Origin: Theristus sp. LFF4_11
Taxonomy: Eukaryota > Nematoda > Chromadorea > Monhysterida > Xyalidae
Direction of reading: 5' to 3'
DNA: 64,000 nt
Assembly (NCBI GenBank): GCA_030248135.1
Contig: JASANC010003433.1
Coordinates: 297,808 to 361,807 of the forward strand
Notes under the pieces: generated by a model
Seen by the model: only the letters and a program-made list of their open reading frames with translations
What the model was told of the DNA's origin: nothing
The model's database searches: none
Program-made: the position numbers and the translations under genes
Part shown: positions 33,801-44,500 of the stretch, piece after piece
How the letters are laid out: every line of letters begins with the position of its first letter
Position numbering within the stretch: position 1 is the stretch's first letter

Positions 33801-35279
33801 GCAGTCGTGTTGAAGGCAAAGAGTCTGCCGAAGTTCGACATCACTGGACTGGCTGGTATGTCGGTTTGGCGGATTTGTTGTGGGATCATTTCAGGCAACA
33901 AACCAGCTGATTCATTGACAGAACTGCGTAGCAGGAGAAATTGTTCCTAATAACCTGAGTAATCGCCTGCTGCCGGTGTCCTGCCGCCGGCTGGTCGCTT
34001 CTCAATTTCCTGCAAAAGTTCTCTGAAACGCAGTCTGTGAATTCTGGTGTCAAATGTCAAACACCAAATCAGCCGCAACTTAAACCAATGATCAAAATCA
34101 AAAAGAAATAATAACGCAATTTTCAAAAATTATGACCTTCCCCGCGGTTTTGCAGACCCCTACGTGAAGGTGTACATGTTGTACAACGGGCAGAAGTTGG
34201 CGAAAAAGAAGACGCACGTCAAGAAGCGGACACTGACGCCCGTCTACAACGAGTCGTTCGTCTTTGATCTGCCGACCACCGATCCGGCCGCGCTAGATCA
34301 GGTGCGAAATTTATCGTTTTTTGTTTTGTTTGAAAGTTAAAATTTCGACACGGCAGTGATTGGTCGCGTGCGAATGACAAACAAGGCAAAAAGTCGAATC
34401 ACACGTCACGTCAGGCCAGGCAGATATTGCACTGGTCTTCTGGGTGACCGGACTTGTGTTGTAAAAGTCTCTGATTTTATTGCGAGCTTGCTGCTCCTGG
34501 AGACGAAAACCATGAGAATTGATAGTTGCAACAAAAAACAACCCAGAAACTTGATGTTGATTGGCTCTCATCCAACGATGTGTGAAACGACCAATGGGCG
34601 AGCTCAATTCAAATGAAACGCAGCCGTTCGGTATAAAATCCATTTCAAAAAACATCAACATTTCAGATCAGTTTCGAGTTTCTCGTGATGGACTGGGACC
34701 GGGTGACCAAGAATGAGGTGATGGGACGCACGATCATTGGAATGAACGCGCGCGGGACAAGCGGCAAGAACCATTGGGACCAGGTGAGGTGCAGCTCTGA
34801 AGACATTGCACTTTGTGATCACACAGTAAAGTCGAAGTCTAAATTATAGGGAATTGGCTAAGTGGTTGGCGATCACGTGATGTATGCGATGCGTTCTGGC
34901 TGAGGGCGCGGAGTTTGTTTGCACAGAAAGCATGCATGCACGTGATCACCAACACAATCAGCTGATTCCGTATAATTTTGGGTTCGACTGTTGTAATGTT
35001 GCACACCAACACACACGCGCGCACACATGCGTTATTACACAGCAGCCAGCGTGAAAGCAATGCGCAGTTCTGGTCGCAACTCGACAAGCTGATTGGCTAC
35101 ACCATATCAGAACAACCAATCAATATTCAATACAATATACGATGCAGGCGTTGTGGAAACATGAATGAATTTCCTAAAAATAATTCCACCCAATTCCCAT
35201 TTCCAAAAACAACAAACTTTTTTAGGTACGTCGGAACCCGCGACGTCAAATCGCCGAGTGGCATAAATTGCGTCCCTGA
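30841..35279 (+). CDS. SYT4: Synaptotagmin 4/11-type vesicle protein
   Basis: Synaptotagmins are vesicle membrane proteins whose two C2 domains bind phospholipids and SNAREs. Exons: 30841-30907, 31224-31564, 31966-32088, 32623-32733, 32893-33000, 33314-33445, 33729-33855, 34156-34301, 34667-34783, 35226-35279 (TGA). They sum to 442 codons, close to vertebrate SYT4 (425 aa). After a short lumenal part comes one membrane helix ([14 protein letters not shown]) and a basic RRRHKRRH stretch, then a Pro/Ala-rich linker. C2A runs from [15 protein letters not shown] to the end of the sixth exon. C2B starts at [10 protein letters not shown] and ends with IAEWHKLRP. Assignment to 4/11 rests on [33 protein letters not shown] and [11 protein letters not shown]. 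In C2A the first loop-3 aspartate is Ala (AFDRYSRDE), where vertebrate SYT4/11 has Ser. C2B keeps DPYVK and DWDR. The first exon is tentative; the rest is firm. Confidence 0.9.
32111..32320 (-). repeat. 200-bp dispersed repeat (family D)
   Basis: Starts ggttctgcgactgaatgcg and ends tgcgcgcattgagtatcggg and a few A-rich bases. It is collinear with the copy at 16088. It lies 22 bp after the end of the third synaptotagmin exon (32088). Confidence 0.78.
34823..34990. mobile_element. Palindromic MITE (family A), copy 6
   Basis: Arms gtcgaagtctaaattatagg and ccgtataattttgggttcg enclose gatcacgtgatgtatgc and gcatgcatgcacgtgatcac. It is in the last intron of the synaptotagmin gene. Confidence 0.8.
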
Positions 35280-35867
35280 TGGATCTGGAAAAATGGATTA
35301 ACAACAGAAATCTGAAACTTTAGACGGGAAAATCACTATGATATCTGAAATTTGGACATGACATTCATCGGTAAACACAGCACTGGCCTGGACAAAATCA
35401 ATCAATCAAAAAATCCAAACCATTCAACGTAGGATTACAAAACAATCTCTCAACTTTTTATTGATACACGGTACGATATGTATTTTGTATGATATGGTCT
35501 GTTTGATAGAACCCGTCAAAGGATAACGACTCCGTAATCACAGTTGACCGGTTCTGCAAAGCAGACATTGTAAAACGCAACCGGCGTAGTTTTGTTTTGG
35601 TGCCATGTGGAAAAACCTGCACAGTGAAGCACACATCATCATAATAAACGCTGATTGGCCGCACCACGCTGCTGCAACCAATCAGCATGCTGCTGCAGTT
35701 CACAGTATTCGTGTACGTTTCACTGCATTGTATGTTGACTTGTCTGTGACGTGAGTGATAGCAGATTGTGAATAAATCAATCAAAACTTGAAGACTATTT
35801 AACTGGTAAATCGATACTTTATTACACAAATGCAATTCTTAAACAGAAATCGAATGAGAGGCTAAAT
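35280..35867. other. Probable synaptotagmin 3' UTR; no other gene
   Basis: AT-rich. A small inverted repeat at 35648-35688 (gctgattggccgc and caaccaatcagc) resembles the core of family A without its ends. AATAAA-like strings occur near 35769. Confidence 0.5.
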
Positions 35868-36899
35868 TATCTAAAAATGCGGGAGACGCATATAAAAGGA
35901 GGAATATGGCCTTGTGTAAGCAGTGAAAGACTTGGCTCGACAACCTTTTCAAGTCTCTGATGTGGTACACACGGATACAAGTACATAAGAGTCATATTTT
36001 TGCGCCGCGTTTGTTGTTTAAAAGCTTGCTGAAAAGCGTAAAACTTTGAAGTTATCTAGATATTTTTCAATTGTTCTCTTCAGTTTAGTCTAAAATCACA
36101 TCATGTGCGAAATTCTGTACAGCATGGCCGAATAAATGAGGCAGTCCATCAAGGCGGGATTAGTCGCTGACTAGGAGTTGTCTTTTTCAAAAATGCCAAC
36201 ATAATATCCAATCATGTGTGCAAGGGAAAAAGAATGAACAGAATAATACGGATAATCCATTAGTTTAAAAAACGCGTCAAATTTGGCATACAATTTGGTT
36301 TCTGAACTTCTTTTTCTTTCATTCAAAATTCGCGCGCTCCTTGCACACTGAAAAAAGCTGCCATGTTTAATCGGCTATACTGTAAATTCTGTGCAAAAAA
36401 ACAAAAACATCAGAGATTGCAAAACATTGCTGCATGTAGCTTTATCGTTGTTGCTAACGTACGCACCGCTGTGCATACAGCAGCACCAGTGCAAAAAGTG
36501 TTGTCTTCCGTTGATTTTCACCCTTTTTACCAAACTCTTGTGACAGGATAAACCGGTGAGTCATTGCCACAGAAGGAGACCTTGCGTTCCCAATGCCTCT
36601 GCGATACACTTTGTGCAAACCAGTGTCAGCGATCTAAAGTCTGATCGTTATTTTAGTGGTTTTAGAGGTCGCTAAATGCTAGAAAAAGGCAAATGTGAAA
36701 GTTTCATTTGTCTACAATGTACGAGGGTTGCCACTTGCAACCTAAATAAAAAATAAACGGCGCAAAAATATGACTCTTATGTACTTGTATCCGTGTGTAC
36801 CACATCAGAGACTTGAAAAGGTTGTCGAGCCAAGTCTTTCACTGCTTACACAAGGCCATATTCCTCCTTTTATATGCGTCTCCCGCATTTTTAGATAAT
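35868..36899. mobile_element. 1.03-kb element with about 135-bp terminal inverted repeats
   Basis: 35868-36006 is the reverse complement of 36765-36899: atctaaaaatgcgggagacg at the left against cgtctcccgcatttttagat at the right, and gtacacacggatacaagtac against its complement. The interior carries a nested family B MITE (36120-36382). No transposase is seen. The satellite array begins directly at its right end. Confidence 0.8.
36120..36382 (+). mobile_element. 265-bp TA-flanked MITE (family B), nested
   Basis: Ends CAGCATGGCC and GGCTATACTG with TA on both sides. It is nested inside the 1.03-kb inverted-repeat element, so it inserted later. Confidence 0.87.
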
Positions 36900-36904
36900 A
36901 TTCT

Positions 36905-39900
36905 GACTTTTACATAAGCCCCAAAGGTCGGACCAAAATCACAATACGTTGGTCACACATTCTTCTAAACCCCGGACAACACAGGTTTTTCATTTTTCGT
37001 TTTTAGGCCAATTTCCTCTATGCTTATTCTACGGCCCAAAATCGTCACGATTCAGTACTTAGAATTGCTCACATAAGAAAACTGACCCAAAAGCCGTGAT
37101 CGGCGCAATGAATTACCATGGAAAACACCGATTTCTTGTTTTTCATTTCTGGACCGGTTTCACTAAATTCCACGGCCGATTCGCCCGAAATCGCCACTAT
37201 TCGGTATCTATAGTTGCTCACATGAAAAAACTAACCCAAAATCCGTGATCAGTGCATTGAATTACCCTGGAAAACACCCTTTTCTTATTTTTCGTTTCTG
37301 GACCGATTTAGCCAATTTCCACTGCCGATTCGCCCGAAATCGTCACGATTCACCATCTAGAGTAGCTCACGAAAGAAAACTAACCCAATATCCGTGATCA
37401 GCGCATTGAATTACCATGGAAAACACCCTTTTCTTGTTTTTCGTTTCTGGACCAATTTCGCCAATTTCCACGGCCGATTCGCCCGAAATCGTCACGATTC
37501 AGCATCTAGAGTTGCTCACTTAAGAAAACTAACCCAATCTCCGTGATCAGCGCATTGAATTACCCTGGAAAACACCCTTTTCTTGTTTTTCGTTTCTGGA
37601 CCGATTTCGCCGATTTCCACGGCCGATTCGCCCGACATCGTCACGATTCAGCACCTAGAGTTGCTTGCATAAAAAACTAACCCAAAATTCGTGATCAGCG
37701 CATTGAATTACCCTGGAAAACACCCTTTTCTTGTTTTTCGTTTCTGGACCGATTTCGCCAATTTCCACGGCCGATTCGCCCGAAATCGTCACGATTCAAC
37801 ATCTAGAGTTGCTCACTTAAGAAAACTAACCCAATATCCGTAATCAGCGCATTGAATTACCCTGGAAAACACCCTTTTCTTGTTTTTCGTTTCTGGACCG
37901 ATTTCGCCGATTTCCACGGCCGATTCGCCCGACATCGTCACGATTCAGCACCTAGAGTTGCTTGCATAAAAAAACTAACTCAAAATTCGTGATCAGCGCA
38001 TTGAATTGCCCTAGAAAACACTTTTTTCTTGTTTTTTTGTTTCTGGACCGATTTCGCCAACTTCCACGGCCGATTCGCCCGAAATCGTCACGATTCAGCA
38101 TCTAGAGTTGGTCACGTGGTCACGTCAAAAAAACTAACCCAAAATTCGTGATCAGCGCATTGAATTACCATGGAAAACACCCTTTTCTTGTTTTTCGTTT
38201 CTGGACTGATTTCGCCAATTTCCACGGCCGATTCGCCCGAAATCGTCACGATTCAGCATCTAGAGTTGCTCACTTAAGAAAACTAACCCAATCTCCGTGA
38301 TCAGCGCATTGAATTGCCCTGGAAAACACCCTTTTCTTGTTTTTCGTTTCTGGACCGATTTCGCCGATTTCCACGGCCGATTCGCCCGACATCGTCACGA
38401 TTCAGCACCTAGAGTTGCTTGCATAAAAAACTAACCCAAAATTCGTGATCAGCGCATTGAATTACCCTGGAAAACACCCTTTTCTTGTTTTTCGTTTCTG
38501 GACCGATTTCGCCAATTTCCACGGCCGATTCGCCCGAAATCGTCACGATTCAACATCTAGAGTTGCTCACTTAAGAAAACTAACCCAATATCCGTAATCA
38601 GCGCATTGAATTACCCTGGAAAACACCCTTTTCTTGTTTTTCGTTTCTGGACCGATTTCGCCGATTTCCACGGCCGATTCGCCCGACATCGTCACGATTC
38701 AGCACCTAGAGTTGCTTGCATAAGAAAACTAACCCAAAATTCGTGATCAGCGCATTGAATTGCCCTAGAAAACACTTTTTTCTTGTTTTTTTGTTTCTGG
38801 ACCGATTTCGCCAACTTCCACGGCCGATTCGCCCGAAATCGTCACGATTCAGCATCTAGAGTTGGTCACGTGGTCACGTCAAAAAAACTAACCCAAAATT
38901 CGTGATCAGCGCATTGAATTACCCTGGAAAACACCCTTTTCTTGTTTTTCGTTCCTGGACCGCTTCGCCAATTTCCACGGCCGATTCGCCCGAAATCGTC
39001 ACGATTCAGCATCTAGAGTTGCTCACGTAAGAAAACTAACCCAAAATTCTTGATCAGAGCATTAAATTACCCTGGAAAACACCCTTTTCTTGTTTTTCGT
39101 TCCTGGACCGATTTCGCCAACTTCCACGGCCGATTCGCCCGAAATCGTCACGATTCAACATCTAGAGTTGCTCACATAATAAAACTAACCCAAAATCCGT
39201 AATCAGCGCATTGAATTGGCCTGGGAAACACCCTTTTCTTGTTTTTCGTTTCTGGACCGATTTCGCCAACTTCCACGGCCGATTCACCCGAAATCGTCAC
39301 GATTCAGTATCTAGAGTTGCTCACATAAAAAACTAACTCAAAATCCGGGATCAGCGCATTGAATTACCCTAGAAAACACTCTTTTCTTGTTTTTCGTTCC
39401 TGGACCGATTTCGCCAACTTCCACGGCCGATTCGCCCGAAATCGTCACGATTCAGCATCTAGAGTTGCTCACGTAAGAAAACTAACCCAAAATTCGTGAT
39501 CAGCGCATTGAATTACCCTGGAAAACACCCTTTTCTTGTTTTTCGTTCCTGGACCGATTTCGCCAACTTCCACGGCCGATTCGCCCGAAATCGTCACGAT
39601 TCATCATCTAGAGTTGCTCACATAAGAAAACTAACCCAAAATTCGTGATCAGCGGATTGAATTACCCTGGAAAACACCTTTTTCTTGTTTTTCGTTCCTG
39701 GACCGATTTCGCCAACTTCCACGGCCGATTCGCCCGAAATCGTCACGATTCAGCATCTAGAGTTGCTCACGTAAAAAAACTAACCCAAAATTCGTGATCA
39801 GCGCATTGAATTACCCTGGAAAACACCCTTTTCTTGTTTTTAGTTCTTGGACCGATTTCGCCGATTTCCACGGCCGATTCGCCCGAAATCGTCACGATTC

Positions 39901-40140
39901 AGCATCTAGAGTTGCTCACGTAAAAAAACTAACCCAAAATTCGTGATCAGCGCATTGAATTACCCTGGAAAACACCCTTTTCTTGTTTTTAGTTCTTGGA
40001 CCGATTTCGCCGATTTCCACGGCCGATTCGCCCGAAATCGTCACGATTCAGCATCTAGAGTTGCTCACGTAAGAAAACTAACCCAAAATCCGTGATCAGC
40101 GTATTGAATTCCTACGGACTAAACATTTCTCCTATTTTTC
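36905..40140. repeat. Satellite array, 149-bp monomer, about 21 copies
   Basis: The phrase gatcagcgcattgaattacc recurs at spacings of 148-149 bp (37396, 37545, 37693, 37842, 37991 and on), with one 159-bp monomer carrying an extra gtggtcacgtc. Another conserved block is acggccgattcgcccgaaat followed by cgtcacgattcagcatctag. Between about 37396 and 38904 five consecutive monomers repeat as a 754-bp higher-order unit (matching positions 37545/38299, 37693/38447, 37842/38596, 37991/38745, 38150/38904). Monomers at the left edge (36912-37250) are the most diverged. There is no ORF. Confidence 0.92.
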
Positions 40141-40690
40141 GTAGCTCAGACAAAATTTGTAAGAGTGAAAAACTGATACCCAGTCAAAATGCTACCAACT
40201 TTAAAAAATGCACAATTTTGACACAAAAAATGCCCGGGCAAAAAAATTAAACTAAATTTTCAAAAAATACGGATGAAATTACCCTAGGAAAAATTTTTGT
40301 TCGATTGTGAAAGTGTCCCAGCTAAAAATTGAAAGGGCGAACACTTAAAACCTGGTGAAAACCCTCCGAACTTGTAAAAATGCCCAATTTTTACCCAAAA
40401 ACAAGGTCTGGTTAAAAAATGGATCAACTTCTCAAAATCTCCGGATGATTTTACCCCAGGAAACATTTTTGTTCTATTGTGAGACGACTTCAGTTAAGAA
40501 ATGCAGGTGCGAACACTTGAAACCAGGTGAAAACCCTCCGAACTTTTAAAAATGCCCAATTTTTACCCAAAAACTGGGTCTGGGTAAAAAATGGACCAAT
40601 TTCTCAAAATCTCCGGATGATTTTACCCCAGGAAACATTTTTGTTCTATTGTGAGACGACTTCAGTTAAGAAATGTAGGTGCGAACACAT
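40141..40690. repeat. Second tandem repeat, 169-bp unit, about three copies
   Basis: Units contain aaccctccgaactt, aaaatgcccaatttttaccc and ccggatgattttaccccagg. ccctccgaac recurs 169 bp apart (about 40368 and 40537). The leftmost copy is degraded. Some phrases (gatgaaattaccctaggaaa) recall the neighbouring satellite, suggesting a distant common origin. Confidence 0.8.
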
Positions 40691-41575
40691 ATGATTACAC
40701 TACTGAAAAAAAAAATACAAAGGGAAATAAGTAACACTGTTTTCAGAATAGGTTTTTCGTGTCTACAGCGTATGAAAAGTTGTCCGATGAAAATTTTTTC
40801 GCGGCTCCAAGCACAACTTTGGGTGTTCGTTTCGTGTGCACAGAACCAAGTTTGTGGCTTATACTATGCTCGCTGGACGCAGCGAGCAAATTTGAAAAAA
40901 GCGCGCGAGGGGATAACGGCTCATATTATGCGTGATGCGCTGTCCGCTCGCTGACGCTCGCTCGCGCATCCGCATGATACGTAGACAAATCAAAATACAT
41001 AGAAATTTGCGAACTGATTTTTACATCACAAAATAGAATTCAGACAAGACACATTTTGGCATAAAAATTTCACTACTCTTGACATAAATAAATAGATTAT
41101 AAATCATGTTTCTAAAACTCCTCCATGAATCAACTGAGAGGTAACACAATTCAGCATCATTCAAAAAGCCAGCCTGAAAAGGAAATTTGCGGACCAACCG
41201 AATACCCTTGATAGTATAGTTTTAATCAACATCATCCCGCATCAGACACAACAGTTCTAGTCTAAAGCACTCAACATGCAACAACATTGACCGCATTTCA
41301 AAAGTGACGATTTCTTTCAATATTAAAAAAAACCGACGTTCCAACTTTGTCAATCACAATACAAGTCAAATCTGCACAACAACCGAAGCTAATCACATGT
41401 TTCCGCCCAATTCACATGCTCAGCAATTTCAAGTCAACGCAACAAAATGCCCATCTCACGTTCAGAGAAAATTTCTCGCGGCAAAAAATCGCAATAAAGA
41501 AACCCTGAACGGGTCTTTCTTTATCAAATCAACCGGCTTCAACAATGACAATAATATCTCTTTTGACAACAGCGT
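40691..41575. other. No gene; probable ABCB7 3' UTR at its right side
   Basis: 40840-40985 holds short palindromes (gctcgctggacgcagcgagc; gcgctgtccgctcgctgacg). 41000-41575 is AT-rich and lies downstream of the ABCB7 stop codon on the minus strand. No repeat family recognised. Confidence 0.45.
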
Positions 41576-44500
41576 TCACTTCGCACAACCGCCACCACAG
41601 CAACCACCCTGGTCCATTTGCAACAGCAGTTTCTTCAAATCTGCCTGCGCGGCCGCTCGCTTCCGTGCGCCAGTCGAATCGCTGCCGGCTAAGGGCGTCT
41701 GACTGGCCTGATTCTGCAGATGCCACAGTTGCGCGTAGCTGCAACGATGGAAAATGGTCGTTGCTGAAGTTTTTTTGGGTTTCTTGTTCGAGTATGACCT
41801 ATTTTTTTTAAACGTGCCCCACTGAAATGACGTCATGTGCCGCCAAACATGCGCTTGCCGTTCCCAGCAAACCGGACTTTCCGTTAAGCCGATTTCTTCC
41901 CGTAAACAAATGGTGAATGTCGAATAAGTCACACCAAACTGACATTTTAGTGCCTGTACTTTGACAAACGGGCGTTTTTTTAAAACAAATGACGTCATTT
42001 TAGTCCGGACACGTTTGAATAAATCCACAATACAAATCGTACTTTACTGCGTTTTGCATAGATAGACACTTGACAGTACAGTCCATCTGGATAAGATATA
42101 CAACTAGCTGATTGGTTGGTTGCACACACACGATGCATTTTGATGCGTGCATTCTGTGCGGGCCATTGCTGCGGAGGCGGAGTTACGCCTGCACAGAATG
42201 CATGCATCAGCTGGCACCGCGTGTGCAACCAACCAATCAGCAATCAACTAGCTAGCGCATATGTCTTATTCAGATGGACTGTAGATTTTATAAGGTGGGT
42301 CAGAAGTAGTGGACCACGTTCGATTGTTTACAACTCTTGTCAAGCGCTTTCAAACGTTGTGCTGCGATCAAACACTTACACATCGAACGAGTCAACTCAG
42401 ATCTAAACTGATACCGAATACCGAATTCTCAAAGAGCGATTGTCCCCAGGTGGCCTGTCTATTGTGAGTTGCCCAGTTTACCGGTTCTCCGGGTTCGTCA
42501 GCAGCTGCGCGTGCGTGCCCCGCTCGACCACTCGTCCCTGATCGAGCACCAAAATTTCGTCGGAATCAACAATCTGCAAACGAGAGCATTCATGAAGCCT
42601 TATTTGGTGACCGCATAGCTATGTTTTACACACAGCCACGCGTCACCAAATACTGCTTCATGAATGCGGATTGGGTGATTGGATTGAAATTAACACCAAA
42701 AAATGCATGAGCTAAAAAAACAGAAAACACCAAATAAAACACCGACCGTCGCTAAGCGGTGCGCAATGAACAGCGATGTGCGCGACTGAACGCTCTTCTT
42801 GAGCGCATCCATGATTGTCTGCAAAACGGGCACTGTGAATTCGAAGATTTCTTTCATCATTTTCTCAGCGATTTCAGATTGTCCGAGTTATTCCTGGACG
42901 TCTTCGATTGTGAGGAAGGCCAATGTCTATTCTACCATTGTCCAGTCAACCCAACATTTTTTTTGCATGGATCAAACAGCGATAGAACTGCTGAGATCAG
43001 AATTTGATGCAGATCATGCGAGATGCGATGTCACAAACTCATATAAGCCAGCCACTACCGGACAACGTCAGTCAGTCAGTTTTATTCTGCCGTGTACGGC
43101 ATAATACCAGAGAAGACACCATGAATAGGCAAGCCGACGTGCCAACAAAATTTCTCAAAAAAAAACCGACACACCTGTTCCGTCTGAGCGTCCAAGTTCG
43201 ACGTCGCCTCATCATAGACGATAATTGGTGCGTTCTTCAAAATCGTTCGCGCAATCGCGACCCGTTGCTTTTCACCTGGAAGGGGGGGGGGTGCAAAACC
43301 CGAATGAATTTATGCCCGTGCTTTACGCTTTAGTCTCGCTCAACTGCGAATCATTTCACAAGAAAACAAAAAAATGCGGTTTCCCGTCAGTAATAAACCG
43401 GGGGGGTACAATTCCGGCCCGCTAATTCCGGCCTGAAGAATTCCGGCCCGCTCATTCCGGCCCGAAGAATTCCGGCCCGAAGAATTCCGGCCCGGAGAAT
43501 TCCGGCCCGGAGAATTTTCGCCAGCACGAACAATATTAAACCACACGAAGTGATTTTGGTAATTAAATAATAAAATAAAAATATCGATGTTCACATGTTA
43601 CAGTGTATTTTCAATGATGTTCGTCCTGTTTGCTTTTTTGGAAAGTGAAACCTTTTGGAAAAAAAGAAACTACAACTAAATTTTTAATTTTTTTTATCAT
43701 GAACAGGATTTGTGACCCTTTTACCTTATCAAAAGGCTTGGCTTAGGATTAGGAACCTACAACAAGTCACTGCAAGCAAGTTCTAAACAAAAATAAAAAA
43801 TCACTTTAAGAATTTATTTACCAAAAATCACTTCGTGTGGTTTATTATTGTTCTTGCTGGCTAATTCTCCGGGCCGGAATTCTCCGGGCCGGAATTCTTC
43901 GGGCCGGAATTCTTCGGGCCGGAATGAGCGGGCCGGAATTCTACGGGCCGGAATTTCGCGGGCCGGAATAGTACACGAGCCGTAATAAACCGGCTGCCAC
44001 TTTCGGGTGGTACTGCGACCGTCGCGCCATTAAGATAGGCTTTTTGAGTCGACCGACCCGGCCTCCACACCTCTAGGCACAATTTCAAAAAAGTTTTCAA
44101 ATTCAGTCAAATTTAGAACCAATCAAACCGCCTTGATGCTCTGAGTTCGAAAATTATATTTTTATCCTAATCCAAGCTTTTTTATGCTTCAAAATTAGGA
44201 AAAACCTAATTTTCGACCCCCTTGTAGTGAAACTACTCTAGCTCGCTTCTGCTTGAAGCTATTAACAAAAATCAAACACCAATCGTTTTCCCTTGTGCTC
44301 GCGCACGTTTTTCGTTTTTATACTATGGGTTGAAAACGTTTTTTCATGCTTTGTATTTATAAAAAACTGCAGAGGTTGGTGGTTTTTTACGTTTTTCGGT
44401 ACTTTAGAAACGTTTGTGGGGTATAGTTGCCAAGTAATTCTGAAAGATCTGTGAAAAATGTATATTCATGTAAAATTTCAGCTTCATAAAGCGTCGCCGG

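Noticed and set aside
36905..40140. CRISPR-like array
   Set aside because: Whole monomers of 149 bp repeat with no unique spacers, in a spliced eukaryotic genome; this is satellite DNA.
42478..42480. TAA in frame taken as the end of ABCB7
   Set aside because: It is part of a good donor (CG followed by gtaaac), and a downstream exon at 41738-41576 continues in phase with the family's C-terminal YAQLWHLQ and Cys-rich tail.
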